This document shows positions 43,678-53,295 of a stretch of DNA of 64,000 bases, piece after piece (position 1 is the first letter of the stretch; each line of letters starts with the position of its first letter). Made by a program: the position numbers and the translations under genes. Source of the DNA: an uncultured Ruminiclostridium sp. GTDB lineage: Bacteria; Bacillota; Clostridia; Oscillospirales; Ruminococcaceae. The notes under the pieces are model-generated. The model was not told the DNA's origin, did no database searches, and saw nothing but the letters and a program-made list of their open reading frames with translations. The stretch covers positions 1 through 64,000 of the forward strand of contig CANQED010000004.1 in NCBI GenBank assembly GCA_947594425.1, read 5' to 3'.

Positions 43678-45591
43678 ATGGTCAATTTAACACTTAAGGA
43701 CGGCAGCGTAATGCAGGTCGAGGCAGGTCTTGCGGTAATAGATATCGCAGGGATCATCAGCAAGGGGCTTATGCGGGCAGCCTGCGCCGCGCGCATAAAC
43801 GGCGAGGTAAAGGACCTGCGTACCGTTATCAACGACGACTGTACACTCGAAATTCTCACCTTTGATGACAATGACGGAAAAAAGGCGTTTCGTCATACCG
43901 CGTCGCATATCATGGCGCAGGCGGTAAAGCGGCTTTACCCCGATGTAAAGCTTGCGATAGGACCCGCTATCGATAACGGCTTTTACTACGACTTTGACAG
44001 AGAGACGCCGTTTACAGCCGAAGAGCTCGACGCTATCGAGGCCGAGATGAAGAAGATAGTCAAGGAGGATATAAAGCTCGAGCATTACGAGCTTTCGCCC
44101 GAAGAGGCCGTCCGCTATCTTGAAGAGCAGGACGAGCCCTATAAGGTGGAGCTATGCAAAGAGCATGCGGATAAGAACGAGCCTATATCGTTTTACAGAC
44201 AGGGGGATTTTACCGACCTATGCGCGGGACCTCACCTTATGTCTACCGCACCCGTTAAGGCGTTTAAGCTGACCAGCGTAACAGGCGCATACTGGCGCGG
44301 CGACGAGAAGAATAAGATGCTGTCGAGGATATACGCTACCGCCTTTCCTAAGGCGTCTGAGCTTGAGCTTTATCTTCAGCGCATAGAAGAGGCCAAAAAG
44401 CGCGACCACCGCAAGCTCGGCAAGGAATTAGAGCTTTTTGCGATAATGGACGAGGGCCCGGGATTTCCGTTCTTCCTGCCAAAGGGTATGATACTTAAAA
44501 ACACCCTTATCGATTACTGGAGACGTATCCATACCCGCGAGGGATATGTAGAGATCTCCACCCCCATTATGCTTAACCGCACGCTGTGGGAGACCTCGGG
44601 ACACTGGTATCACTATAAGGACAATATGTACACTACTGTAATCGACGATACCGATTTTGCTATCAAGCCTATGAACTGCCCGGGCGGACTGCTCGTGTAT
44701 AAGAGCAAGCCGCGCTCATACAGAGAGCTTCCCATACGAATGGGCGAGCTCGGCTTAGTCCACCGCCACGAAAAATCAGGAACTTTGCACGGACTTATGA
44801 GAGTGCGCTGCTTTACGCAGGACGACGCGCATATCTTTATGACGCAGGATCAGATAACCGACGAGATAAAGGGCGTTGTAAGACTTATCGACGAGGTTTA
44901 TACGCTTTTCGGCTTTAAGTATCACGTTGAGCTCTCTACTCAGCCTGAGGACAGTATGGGCAGCAAAGAGGATTGGGACGTAGCTACCGACGGACTTAAA
45001 AAAGCGCTCGAGGAGCTTGGGCTCGATTATGTTATCAACGAGGGCGACGGCGCGTTCTACGGTCCTAAGATAGACTTCCACCTCGAGGACTCGCTCGGAA
45101 GAACATGGCAGTGCGGCACTATACAGCTCGACTTTCAGCTCCCAATGCGTTTTGAGATAGATTATACCGGCGCGGACGGTGAAAAGCACCGCCCGATCAT
45201 GATACACCGCGTAGTTTTCGGCTCGATAGAAAGATTTATAGCGATACTGACCGAGCATTTTGCGGGGGCGTTTCCTATCTGGCTCTCGCCCGTGCAGGTA
45301 ATGCTATTGCCGATAGCCGACAGACACCACGAATTTACTCAAAAGGCCGCAGAGCAGCTGAGAAAGCTCGGTATACGCGTAGAGACCGACCTGCGCAATG
45401 AGAAGATAGGCTTTAAGATAAGAGAGGCGCAGATGCAGAAGATACCCTATATGGCTGTTATCGGCGATAAAGAGGTCGAGGCGGGGACATTGTCGGTGCG
45501 TTGCCGCAAGAGAGGCGATATGGGCGCTATGACCGTTGAGGACTTCGGCGCAATGGCGAAAAAAGAGATAGACGATATGACTATCATTTAA
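43678..45591 (+). CDS. thrS: Threonyl-tRNA synthetase
   Basis: A 637-residue class II synthetase: TGS domain (1-60), editing domain with HTASHIMAQAVKRLYP, and the catalytic core with PMNCPGG, MRVRCFTQDDAHIF, GAFYGPKIDF and HRVVFGSIERFIAIL, then an anticodon-binding domain. Full length. RBS: AGGAGGTAATT. It has its own promoter and terminator. Confidence 0.98.
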   Translation: MVNLTLKDGSVMQVEAGLAVIDIAGIISKGLMRAACAARINGEVKDLRTVINDDCTLEILTFDDNDGKKAFRHTASHIMAQAVKRLYPDVKLAIGPAIDNGFYYDFDRETPFTAEELDAIEAEMKKIVKEDIKLEHYELSPEEAVRYLEEQDEPYKVELCKEHADKNEPISFYRQGDFTDLCAGPHLMSTAPVKAFKLTSVTGAYWRGDEKNKMLSRIYATAFPKASELELYLQRIEEAKKRDHRKLGKELELFAIMDEGPGFPFFLPKGMILKNTLIDYWRRIHTREGYVEISTPIMLNRTLWETSGHWYHYKDNMYTTVIDDTDFAIKPMNCPGGLLVYKSKPRSYRELPIRMGELGLVHRHEKSGTLHGLMRVRCFTQDDAHIFMTQDQITDEIKGVVRLIDEVYTLFGFKYHVELSTQPEDSMGSKEDWDVATDGLKKALEELGLDYVINEGDGAFYGPKIDFHLEDSLGRTWQCGTIQLDFQLPMRFEIDYTGADGEKHRPIMIHRVVFGSIERFIAILTEHFAGAFPIWLSPVQVMLLPIADRHHEFTQKAAEQLRKLGIRVETDLRNEKIGFKIREAQMQKIPYMAVIGDKEVEAGTLSVRCRKRGDMGAMTVEDFGAMAKKEIDDMTII

Positions 45592-45609
45592 AAAACTAAG
45601 ATTAAAAAT

Positions 45610-45648
45610 TTAACCGTGGGCTTAAAAATAAGTCCACGGTTAAGTTTT
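45610..45648 (+). terminator. Terminator of thrS
   Basis: TTAACCGTGGGCTTA (45610-45624) pairs with TAAGTCCACGGTTAA (45629-45643) with one mismatch, followed by GTTTT. Confidence 0.8.
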
Positions 45649-45706
45649 GCCACTAAATCACGCCGCAAAAGGCGCAGCGCGGTGAAATTGCCCCAAAAAA
45701 TAAAAA

Positions 45707-46273
45707 TCAGAAAGCCTCTCTAAGCTCTGCCTCCGATACGGTGAGGTACCCCTCGATAAAATTATTCAGCACGCTGCGATACGCGCCTGCGGGGTTGTCG
45801 AAAAAGCGCTTTTCCATCTCCTCAGCCGCGCTTAATGTCGGGGCGAAAATTTTAAGCTCCATAAGGTCGGCGCCGCCCGTCTCGTTGATAAAACGTATAT
45901 ACAGCTGATAGCCGTTGTCAAGGCTGATTATCTCGCACTTTACCGAGTTTTCGAGCCTTAGCTGAGCGGTTATTTTTTTTGCGGTGTACAATGCGTCCTC
46001 ACGCAGAGAGATAGGAAGTGCGTCTGCGAGCTCTATCGCAAGATAGTTGCCCTTTGCGGTGGGGTAGTATATCTCGTCCTCAAGCTTTAACAGACCCTTT
46101 TCCTCCATATCCATAAGACAGCATATAAGGTCAAAATAGCGGACAAACTCTTTGTCTACGGTGCACCGCAGCAATTCTTCTTTGGTCATGCCGCCCGTCT
46201 TTTTTAGCAAAACCGCTGTGAGTACCTCTATATCTTTACGTTCATAGAGCGTGATTTTAGGAACAAAATTCAT
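45707..46273 (-). CDS. DUF4364-family protein
   Basis: A 188-residue protein with an N-terminal winged-helix-like segment (LTAVLLKKTGGMTKEELLRC, then LEDEIYYPTAKG) and a mixed alpha/beta C-terminal half. It matches the general look of DUF4364 proteins of Clostridia, which may regulate transcription. It follows aroC by 16 bases on the same strand. The start at 46273 is used because GAGGAG lies 5 bases upstream. Confidence 0.65.
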   Translation of the reverse strand: MNFVPKITLYERKDIEVLTAVLLKKTGGMTKEELLRCTVDKEFVRYFDLICCLMDMEEKGLLKLEDEIYYPTAKGNYLAIELADALPISLREDALYTAKKITAQLRLENSVKCEIISLDNGYQLYIRFINETGGADLMELKIFAPTLSAAEEMEKRFFDNPAGAYRSVLNNFIEGYLTVSEAELREAF

Positions 46274-46289
46274 CATTTCTCCTCTTATT

Positions 46290-47366
46290 TCAGCAAAAAT
46301 ACGACAGCAGAGCAAGATTTGCCGCCGCCTCTATACATGGCACGGCGCGCGGAACGATACACGGGTCATGTCTGCCCTTGATAACAAGCTCTTCCTCGGT
46401 CATATTTACATAATCAACGGTCTTTTGCGGGCGGGAGATGGAGGGCGTAGGCTTTATCGCCGCCCTGAATATGATAGGCATACCGCTCGATATGCCGCCG
46501 AGTATGCCGCCGTGATTGTTGGTGCGGGTGAGAATTTTGCCGTCCTTTATGTAAAATTCGTCGTTATTCTCGCTTGCATTCATTTCGGCAACGGCAAAGC
46601 CCGCGCCGAATTCTATGCCCTTAACTGCGGGGACGGCAAATACCGCGCGGGATATACGGTTCTCAAGTCCGTCAAACATCGGGTCGCCGTACCCTGCGGG
46701 AAAGCCGAGCGCGCAGTATTCTATTTCGCCGCCTATCGAATTAAGCTCCTTTGCGGCGCTGAGTATAGCATTACGCATAGGCTCGTCTTTAGAGCGGTCG
46801 ATTAGCGGAAGATAGCGGGTCTTAACCGCGCTGAGTGTTTCTGTATCAATATTTACGGGGTCAAACGGCGTATCGGGGATATCCTTTATTTTATAAATGT
46901 GCGCGGCGGCGTCTATCCCGCGCCTTTTAAGTATCTGCGCCGCTACCGCGCCCGCAAAGCACAGCGGAGCGGTCAGTCTGCCTGAAAAATGCCCTCCGCC
47001 TCTTAGGTCGTTAGCGCCGTTGTATCTTATATAGCCTGTATAGTCCGAATGCCCGGGGCGGGCGAGCGTGCTGACGCTCTTATAATCCGCCGAATGCTGG
47101 TCGGTATTCTTTATCACGGCGCACAGCGGTGAGCCCTCAGTCACGCCGTCCAAGACACCCGATAATATTTCGGGAATGTCCGCCTCGCTGCGCATGGTGG
47201 AGGTGCCGTCCTTTTTCGGGGCGCGGCGCGACATAAAGCGCATTATTTCCTCAAAATCGAGCTTTTCCCCCGCGGGAAGCCCGTCGATAACTACGCCTAT
47301 CGCCGTCCCGTGGGACTCGCCGAAAATATTGACCGATAAATTTCCTGCCTTAAATTCAGATGACAT
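46290..47366 (-). CDS. aroC: Chorismate synthase
   Basis: A 358-residue FMN-dependent enzyme for the last shikimate-pathway step. Signatures: [42 protein letters not shown] and [11 protein letters not shown]. It starts inside the end of aroA (11-base overlap) with TAGGAGG 8 bases upstream, so translation of the two is linked. Confidence 0.96.
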   Translation of the reverse strand: MSSEFKAGNLSVNIFGESHGTAIGVVIDGLPAGEKLDFEEIMRFMSRRAPKKDGTSTMRSEADIPEILSGVLDGVTEGSPLCAVIKNTDQHSADYKSVSTLARPGHSDYTGYIRYNGANDLRGGGHFSGRLTAPLCFAGAVAAQILKRRGIDAAAHIYKIKDIPDTPFDPVNIDTETLSAVKTRYLPLIDRSKDEPMRNAILSAAKELNSIGGEIEYCALGFPAGYGDPMFDGLENRISRAVFAVPAVKGIEFGAGFAVAEMNASENNDEFYIKDGKILTRTNNHGGILGGISSGMPIIFRAAIKPTPSISRPQKTVDYVNMTEEELVIKGRHDPCIVPRAVPCIEAAANLALLSYFC

Positions 47367-48567
47367 CGGCAATACCTCCTAATTTTCTGTAATCGTCAAA
47401 GAATGTCGGATATGTTTTGTTGACGCACTGCGCGCCCTTTAATACAACCGCCTCGGTACAGCGCGTCGCCGCTATCGCCGCCGCCATAGCTATGCGGTGG
47501 TCGTTTTTGCAGTCGATGATACCGCCCTTAAGGCTGTCAACGGGCGTAATCTCTATCATATCATCGTATGCCTTTACTTTGCCGCCGAGGGTGCTTATCA
47601 CCTCGGTTATCGCCGCAAGACGGTCGGACTCCTTTATTCTGAGCCTTGTGCAGCCCGTTATCCTGCACGGCGCTTTAGCAAAGCACATAAGCACCGTCAT
47701 TATCGGCACAAGGTCGGGGATATCCACGGCGTTTATCGACGGGATATCATTTCCCGCCTTAAAGTCCGCCGCAAGAGATAGGATAGCCTTATCTCCCTGC
47801 ACGCTGTCGGGGTTTAGTCCGGTAAGGGCGATATTTGAGCCTATGCAGTCGGCCACCGCAAAAAATGCGCACTGCGACATATCAGCTTCTATTGTGACCG
47901 CCGTAGGCAAATAACTTTGACCGCCCTTGATAAAATAGCCGTTGTCTGTTATATTGACCTCTACTCCGAACTGCCGCATACAGTCTATAGTTATATCCAC
48001 ATAAGGCTTAGACGAGAGGGGAGAGGTGAGTATGATCTCGCTGTCCTGCTCGAGAATGGATAAAGCGTATAAAAGCCCTGTAATAAACTGCGACGACATA
48101 CTTCCGTCGATATAAAATTTGCCGCTGTGCAATTGTCCGCTTATTTTATAAGGATATTTTTCGCTGACAAATGTTATCCCGTTGTCGCAAAGCGGCTGTA
48201 TAATGGGGGTTATCGGGCGCTCGGGAAGTCTGCCCGAGCCGATAAACTCCACCTCGCAGCCTAATGCCGCCGCCACCGGGATAAGAAAGCGCAGCACCGA
48301 GCCGCTCTCTTTACAGTCTATTACCGCCTTTTTAGCGGGGGAAGTAATGCCCCGCACCGTGCATTTGCCGTTATCCTCGGTTATTAACGCTCCGAGCGAC
48401 GTCAGCGCGCCCTTTACTGCGGTTATATCCTCGCAGTCGAGCAGGTTATCTATAGTGCTTTCTCCTTTGCATAGCGCGGCGCATATTAGCATACGGTGAG
48501 ATATGCTCTTAGAGGGCGGAACGCTTATACTTCCGCTCAGCGCTTTGGGAGTTATCCTTATATCCAT
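47356..48567 (-). CDS. aroA: 3-phosphoshikimate 1-carboxyvinyltransferase
   Basis: A 403-residue EPSP synthase. PPSKSISHRMLI (substrate Lys-Ser), SGSVLRFLIPVAAAL, GSGRLPERPI, DGSMSSQFITGLL, RIKESDRL and NDHRIAMA are all present. It is the first gene of an aroA-aroC-DUF4364 operon. Start 48567 follows AAGGAG. Confidence 0.96.
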   Translation of the reverse strand: MDIRITPKALSGSISVPPSKSISHRMLICAALCKGESTIDNLLDCEDITAVKGALTSLGALITEDNGKCTVRGITSPAKKAVIDCKESGSVLRFLIPVAAALGCEVEFIGSGRLPERPITPIIQPLCDNGITFVSEKYPYKISGQLHSGKFYIDGSMSSQFITGLLYALSILEQDSEIILTSPLSSKPYVDITIDCMRQFGVEVNITDNGYFIKGGQSYLPTAVTIEADMSQCAFFAVADCIGSNIALTGLNPDSVQGDKAILSLAADFKAGNDIPSINAVDIPDLVPIMTVLMCFAKAPCRITGCTRLRIKESDRLAAITEVISTLGGKVKAYDDMIEITPVDSLKGGIIDCKNDHRIAMAAAIAATRCTEAVVLKGAQCVNKTYPTFFDDYRKLGGIADVI

Positions 48568-48636
48568 AATTTTCTCCTTAAACAAGTTATCATACTAATA
48601 ATACAATATTCCGATATAAAAGTCAAGCGCCGCTGT

Positions 48637-48702
48637 CGGGTTTTGTCCTATATATTCATAATCCTGTCCGCAGATTAATATCATTACTTAAGGACAAAAC
48701 CG
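48637..48702. repeat. Inverted repeat in aroA/flippase divergent region
   Basis: TTTTGTCCT (48641-48649, with CGG before it) is matched by AGGACAAAACCG (48691-48702): 12-bp arms with one bulge, 41 bases apart, just ahead of the flippase ribosome binding site. It may be a leader hairpin or an operator. Confidence 0.45.
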
Positions 48703-48718
48703 AACAGGAGGACATAAA

Positions 48719-50422
48719 ATGAGCAAGGACAAGAGCTTTGTGCAAAATACCGTTATTTTGTTTGTGGCTATGCTGGTGAGCAAAATTTTGGGCGCGGTGT
48801 TCAAAATACCGCTTACTAACATACTCGGCGGTACGGGAATGGGCTATTACAGCGCGGCGTACAGCCTTTTTACGCCGATATTTGCCATAACGGCGGCGGG
48901 AATACCCACCGTTATGGTAAAGACCACCGCGCGCCTCGTCGGCGGAAAGGCTTACGGCGAGGCGAGAAGAATGCTGAGTATCGCGCTTAAAACTTTCGGC
49001 GCTGTCGGGGCGGTAGGCAGCCTTATTATGATACTGCTTGCCGTGCCGTTTTCTGAATTTATTTCGGGGTCGCCCGAAAGTCTGTACGCTATGCTCGCTA
49101 TATCTCCGTCTGTCTTTATATGCTGTATAGGCTCTGTATACAGAGGCTATTATGAGGGATTAAACGATATGGCGCCCACAGCGCTGTCCGTCGTAATAGA
49201 AGCAGCGGTAAGGACAGCGGTCGGGCTCGCGGCGGCATTCGGTGTCACCGCATATGCGGCGGAGTGCTTTAACAGCGGAAAGCCGTTTTTCTCGGTAATA
49301 TATCAAACCGCCGAGCAGTCTGCCGCTGCCGCACTGCCTTTTGCCGCGGCTGCGGCGACGGCCGCTGTGACGTTAAGCGAGCTTGCGGGTACCGCTTTCT
49401 TAAAATTAAAATATAGTTTCGGCAAAAAGACGGATACCCCCGACAATGCCGTCACCGTAAAATACAAAAGCTCTATGTCTGTAGCAAAGCGGCTTATAAA
49501 AGACTGTATACCCATAGCTATAGGCTCGGTGGTGATAAATCTCTCGTCGGTGATAGACCTTGTCACTATAACTCGATGTATCGATTATTCGGTGTCAAAC
49601 GCCTCCGAATACTTTAACTCAAATTTCGGCAGCATAATTGCAGCGCACGGCGGGACGGTCAGCCTCGGCAATTTTATGTACGGCAGCTACACGGGTATCG
49701 CTATGACAATGGTCATGCTTATCCCCGCGTTTACGGGTATGCTGTCAAAGAGCGCCCTGCCTCAGATAGCGGCGGCGTGGGCGGTAGGGGACTTTGACCG
49801 CTTTAAGTCTAAGGTGTCGCTTGTAATTCGCTCTAACATACTGATAGGCGTGCCGCTGTATCTCGGGCTTGCGGTGCTAAGCGAGCCTGTGCTAAGACTG
49901 CTGTATTCTTCCCGTCCCGACGAGGTAGCGCTGAGCGTGATACCAATGGCGGTGCTGTCGATAGGGGGTATCTTTACCACCCTAACATCGTCATTTTTCG
50001 CGATATTTCAGGTTATAGGGCGGGAGGATCTGCCGATAAGGCTTATGCTGTTCGCCTCGGCGGTAAAGCTTGTGCTTAATGTCTTTTTGATAACAATGCC
50101 GCAGATAAATATAATCGGTGCGGCGTTATCGTCGACGGTCTCATACACGGCGGCAGCGGCGGGAAGCTGGCTCGCGCTCGAAAACCACTGCAAGATGGAC
50201 CTTAAGCTGATAAAGATGTCTGTCCCGATTTTTATTGCGGGGATTTTGTGCGCGGTTTCGGCGTACTTCTGCTGTAATTATTGCTTAGAAAGGCTTTCGC
50301 TGCTGATAAGCATAGCGATAAGCGTCGCAGTATCTGCGATAATTTATATAATATTACTAATATTTAGCGGTAATCTGAAGCTGAAATCTTTGCTAAATCG
50401 ACAAAATTTAAAAAAATCGTAA
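48719..50422 (+). CDS. SpoVB/MurJ-type polysaccharide flippase
   Basis: A 567-residue MOP-superfamily flippase with about 14 membrane helices. The N-terminal SFVQNTVILFVAMLVSKILG and FKIPLTNILGGTGMGYY are typical of SpoVB/YabM. Such proteins flip lipid-linked precursors across the membrane for cell wall or spore cortex. In B. subtilis yabM sits directly before yabN (mazG), as here. RBS: CAGGAGG. Confidence 0.9.
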   Translation: MSKDKSFVQNTVILFVAMLVSKILGAVFKIPLTNILGGTGMGYYSAAYSLFTPIFAITAAGIPTVMVKTTARLVGGKAYGEARRMLSIALKTFGAVGAVGSLIMILLAVPFSEFISGSPESLYAMLAISPSVFICCIGSVYRGYYEGLNDMAPTALSVVIEAAVRTAVGLAAAFGVTAYAAECFNSGKPFFSVIYQTAEQSAAAALPFAAAAATAAVTLSELAGTAFLKLKYSFGKKTDTPDNAVTVKYKSSMSVAKRLIKDCIPIAIGSVVINLSSVIDLVTITRCIDYSVSNASEYFNSNFGSIIAAHGGTVSLGNFMYGSYTGIAMTMVMLIPAFTGMLSKSALPQIAAAWAVGDFDRFKSKVSLVIRSNILIGVPLYLGLAVLSEPVLRLLYSSRPDEVALSVIPMAVLSIGGIFTTLTSSFFAIFQVIGREDLPIRLMLFASAVKLVLNVFLITMPQINIIGAALSSTVSYTAAAAGSWLALENHCKMDLKLIKMSVPIFIAGILCAVSAYFCCNYCLERLSLLISIAISVAVSAIIYIILLIFSGNLKLKSLLNRQNLKKS

Positions 50423-50506
50423 AAATATCTTGCATATCGGAGCTTTTTAGGGTATTATTAAATATGCGGTCTGCCGTATCTCAATAATAGCTCGGGAGTG
50501 TTTAGG

Positions 50507-51295
50507 TTGGATTTTCAGTTCAAGGACAAGTATGATATTAATGATCTGCTTAACGTTACGCGAATTTTACGCGGCGAAAACGGCTGTGTGTGGGATCGTG
50601 AGCAGGATCATAAGTCAATTCGTATGAACGTGCTCGAGGAGGCTTATGAGGTAATGGAGGCTATCGACAGCGACGACGCGGACAGCCTTAAAGAAGAGCT
50701 CGGTGACCTGATGTTTCAGGCGGTTTTCCACTGTCAGATAGAGGACGAGCGCGGGCGCTTTGATTTTGACGATATATGCGACGAGGTAACAAAGAAGATG
50801 ATATACCGCCATCCGCATGTATTCGGCGACGTCTCGGTGCAAAATTCCGACGAGGTGCTCGTTAACTGGGAAAAGCTAAAGAAAGCGTCAAAGCACCAGA
50901 CCGACGCGGCGTCTACCCTCGAAAGCGTGCCGAATATTCTTCCCGCGCTTATGAGAGGTCAAAAGACGGCTAAAAGGTCGGCCGACGCGGGGCTTTCATT
51001 GTCGGATACCTCGCAGGCGGTACAGCTTGTCAAAGATAGGCTCGAAAAGCTCGATTTATCTATTTTTGACAAAAACGAGGATAAAGTTGACGAGGATTTT
51101 GGCAATCTTTTGTTTTCCTTGTGTATTTTATCACGTTTTATAAAAAAAGATAGCGAAAAAGCCTTGACATTTGCGATAAATAAGTTTATAATTCGATTTA
51201 GGGCTTTAGAAAAACAACTCTGCGAGCAAGGAAAGGCTCTCGACGCTCTTGATAACGACGAGCGGGACAGGCTGTTTTTACAGCTCCTCGGCTGA
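50507..51295 (+). CDS. mazG: MazG nucleotide pyrophosphohydrolase
   Basis: A 262-residue protein with two MazG domains (about 1-125 and 140-262). The first has GCVWDREQDHKSIR and the metal site EEAYEVMEAID..LKEELGDLMFQ; the second has DEDFGNLLFSL. It cleaves NTPs to NMP and pyrophosphate. It lacks the N-terminal methylase domain of B. subtilis YabN. The start is probably TTG at 50507 (CGGGAG upstream); a GTG at 50498 is in frame but too close to it. Confidence 0.9.
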   Translation: MDFQFKDKYDINDLLNVTRILRGENGCVWDREQDHKSIRMNVLEEAYEVMEAIDSDDADSLKEELGDLMFQAVFHCQIEDERGRFDFDDICDEVTKKMIYRHPHVFGDVSVQNSDEVLVNWEKLKKASKHQTDAASTLESVPNILPALMRGQKTAKRSADAGLSLSDTSQAVQLVKDRLEKLDLSIFDKNEDKVDEDFGNLLFSLCILSRFIKKDSEKALTFAINKFIIRFRALEKQLCEQGKALDALDNDERDRLFLQLLG

Positions 51296-51364
51296 GTACA
51301 TCAAGCTATGTTAAATATGCTTATCTAAGCATTATATATATTTTTAAAATGGAGGAATGCACAA

Positions 51365-51640
51365 ATGAAAAAGGCAGAATTGGTTACTATGGTAGCAGAA
51401 AAGGCCGGTCTTACCAAGAAGGACGCTGAAAAGGCTATCGCAGCAGTTATCGACAGCATAACCGATACTCTTGCTAAGGGCGAGAAGATCCAGTTCGTTG
51501 GTTTCGGTACTTTTGAAGTACGCGAGCGTGCAGCACGCGAGGGTATCAACCCCCAGACCAAGAAGAAGATTAAGATCCCCGCAACCAAGGTTCCCGCTTT
51601 TAAGGCAGGAAGCGCTCTGAAAGACGCAGTTGCTAAGTAA
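51365..51640 (+). CDS. hup: Histone-like DNA-binding protein HU
   Basis: A 91-residue [42 protein letters not shown] and the C-terminal [13 protein letters not shown] are diagnostic; the Pro-tipped DNA-binding arm is intact. RBS: TGGAGG. It is followed by its own terminator. Confidence 0.98.
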   Translation: MKKAELVTMVAEKAGLTKKDAEKAIAAVIDSITDTLAKGEKIQFVGFGTFEVRERAAREGINPQTKKKIKIPATKVPAFKAGSALKDAVAK

Positions 51641-51658
51641 GTAAAACTGAGTTTTCAG

Positions 51659-51690
51659 CGGAGACGGTCAGCCGTCTCCGTTTATTTTTT
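51659..51690 (+). terminator. Terminator of hup
   Basis: CGGAGACGG (51659-51667) pairs with CCGTCTCCG (51672-51680), followed by TTTATTTTTT. Confidence 0.9.
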
Positions 51691-51708
51691 TACAAAAGAA
51701 GGGTATTT

Positions 51709-51951
51709 ATGAGATTAGACAAGTTTTTAAAGGTGTCAAGGCTTATTAAGCGCAGGACCGTAGCAAACGAGGCCTGCGACGCCGAAAAGGTCACGGTAAA
51801 CGGAAAGGTCGCACGTGCCTCTTACGAGGTCAAGATAAACGATATTATAGAGATAAATATGGGCAAGACCCCGCTTAAGGTAAAGGTATTAAAAATAGCC
51901 GACAATGTCGGAAAGGACGACGCGTCAAGTCTTTATGAAGCGGTAAAGTGA
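51709..51951 (+). CDS. rqcP: S4-domain protein RqcP (YabO/HslR)
   Basis: An 80-residue S4 RNA-binding protein (RLDKFLKVSRLIKRRTVANE, then VTVNGKVARASYEVKINDI). In B. subtilis RqcP (YabO) works with RqcH in ribosome-associated quality control, stabilising C-terminal Ala tailing of stalled chains. Its position after mazG matches Bacillus. The RBS is weak (GAAGGG). Confidence 0.93.
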   Translation: MRLDKFLKVSRLIKRRTVANEACDAEKVTVNGKVARASYEVKINDIIEINMGKTPLKVKVLKIADNVGKDDASSLYEAVK

Positions 51952-52024
51952 ATAATCCCGACGCCTTATGAATAGTATTTAACACGGGACAACACCCTTA
52001 AGAATACGAAAGGAAGACGTTATT

Positions 52025-52291
52025 ATGGAAGACAAAATACAGCTGCTGACGTTAAAAAATCGCCGCGAGCTTACGGTCGGTGCGGTAAACGAGGTGCTCG
52101 AGTACTCGGATACGCAAATATCGCTTTATACCGATTTCGGCGACCTTGTCATAAAAGGCGACGGATTACAGCTTATAAACGCATTTGAAAAGGACGGCAC
52201 TGTCAGCGTGACAGGCTATGTAAAAAGCCTGCTATTCTATGAGAATCGTGAAAAGACCGCGGATAACATAATATCTCGCCTGTTCAGATAA
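52025..52291 (+). CDS. yabP: Spore protein YabP
   Basis: An 88-residue YabP family protein (LTLKNRRELTVGAVNEVLEY and VSVTGYVKSLLFYEN), a mother-cell sporulation protein of unknown biochemistry. A weak sigma-E-like match (GAATAGT at 51970, 14-base spacer, AACACCCT) precedes it. It is followed 10 bases later by yabQ. Confidence 0.9.
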   Translation: MEDKIQLLTLKNRRELTVGAVNEVLEYSDTQISLYTDFGDLVIKGDGLQLINAFEKDGTVSVTGYVKSLLFYENREKTADNIISRLFR

Positions 52292-52301
52292 GGAGCACGG
52301 T

Positions 52302-52847
52302 ATGAATGTTACTACTCCGCTGTATGAGCAGCTTGTGTATTTTTTTGTTTGCGGGATATTTTTGAGCTTGGGATACGAGCTATTCAGAGTATTGCGGGTA
52401 TGCCTGCCGCACGGGACTATAGCGGTGGGTATCGAGGATACGTTATATTTGTCTCTGTGCGGCGTGATACTGTTCGGCTTTGCTATGGAGGTAGGAAACG
52501 GCGAGTTTCGCCTGATGTATCTTATAAGCGCGGCGGCGGGCGCGGCGGTGTATTTTCTTACGGCGGGAAGGCTTATAAAATTTATCTATTCGGCATTTAT
52601 CAACTTTTTACGCCGATTTTTAAAGAAAATATTCACTCCTATAGGTAAATTGTTTATTAAAATTGCACATTTTGTAATGGGTCATTTTGGTAAAGTATAC
52701 AAAATAATTTATTTATCGGTCAAAAAACGCGCAGAACGCTTGAAATCGCGGTATGCTTTGGTGTATAATCATAATAGCACTAATATAAACGGAGATGAAA
52801 AAGTTGCCGAAAGACCAAAAATTAAAGCTAAAATTAAAAAAGAATAA
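52302..52847 (+). CDS. yabQ: Spore cortex protein YabQ
   Basis: A 181-residue membrane protein. About four hydrophobic segments lie in the first 110 residues (VYFFVCGIFLSLGYELFRVL, LYLSLCGVILFGFAMEV, LMYLISAAAGAAVYFLTAG), followed by a basic tail. B. subtilis YabQ is needed for spore cortex formation. Its last 53 bases overlap divIC. Confidence 0.88.
   Translation: MNVTTPLYEQLVYFFVCGIFLSLGYELFRVLRVCLPHGTIAVGIEDTLYLSLCGVILFGFAMEVGNGEFRLMYLISAAAGAAVYFLTAGRLIKFIYSAFINFLRRFLKKIFTPIGKLFIKIAHFVMGHFGKVYKIIYLSVKKRAERLKSRYALVYNHNSTNINGDEKVAERPKIKAKIKKE
52740..52769 (+). promoter_or_regulatory. Vegetative promoter for divIC inside yabQ
   Basis: TTGAAA (52740-52745), 18 bp, TATAAT (52764-52769). It would allow divIC, an essential division gene, to be expressed in growth while yabP-yabQ are sporulation genes. 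Confidence 0.6.
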
Positions 52848-53118
52848 CAAGGCGCTTTTATTTTTGGTGCCGATAATGGCAATAGCTTTAGGCGTATGCT
52901 TATACAATTTTATCGCCGTTCAAGTCGAAATATCGCAGAAGAATAGTGAGCTTCAGCAGATTGCCGCACAAAGAGAGGTCGTAGACGCCGAAAACGAGAT
53001 GCTTATCCGCTATTCTAAAGAAGAAAATAAATCCGAATATATTGAGGAGATAGCCAGAGATAAGCTCGGCTACGCTAAGCCCGAAGAGCGTATATATTAT
53101 ATCGTCCCCGCGGATTGA
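52795..53118 (+). CDS. divIC: Cell division protein DivIC/FtsB
   Basis: A 107-residue bitopic protein: a basic cytoplasmic start (KDQKLKLKLKKNNK), one membrane helix (ALLFLVPIMAIALGVCLYNF) and an extracellular coiled coil (QKNSELQQIAAQREVVDAEN) ending in ARDKLGYAKPEERIYYI. It forms the FtsL-DivIB-DivIC divisome complex. GGAG directly abuts the ATG at 52795; a TTG at 52804 has better spacing and may be the true start. Confidence 0.9.
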   Translation: MKKLPKDQKLKLKLKKNNKALLFLVPIMAIALGVCLYNFIAVQVEISQKNSELQQIAAQREVVDAENEMLIRYSKEENKSEYIEEIARDKLGYAKPEERIYYIVPAD

Positions 53119-53136
53119 TAAGTGAATTGAATATAT

Positions 53137-53166
53137 AAAGACTGTCTTTACGGCAGTCTTTTTTTG
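53137..53166 (+). terminator. Terminator of divIC
   Basis: AAAGACTG (53137-53144) pairs with CAGTCTTT (53154-53161), followed by five T. Confidence 0.88.
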
Positions 53167-53215
53167 TTGCTTAATTTCTTTGCCTTCCTTTGCCGCTTTA
53201 ATTTTTGTACAGGCG

Positions 53216-53244
53216 GCATATTATGTCCGTGACAAACATATATT
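53216..53244 (+). promoter_or_regulatory. Sigma-E promoter of sipL-spoIVA
   Basis: GCATATT (53216-53222) fits the -35 consensus GMATATT exactly. After 14 bases, CATATATT (53237-53244) fits the -10 consensus CATACAHT at 7 of 8 positions. This is the right place for mother-cell expression of the two coat-morphogenesis genes downstream. Confidence 0.7.
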
Positions 53245-53295
53245 GAGTTAAGGCGCTGCGGTATCGACGCCACCTAAACTTAAAAGGAGGACACT

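Noticed and set aside
51970-51998. Sigma-E promoter before yabP
   Set aside because: The -35 (GAATAGT) is fair but the -10 (AACACCCT) matches only 5 of 8 positions; kept as a remark under yabP only.
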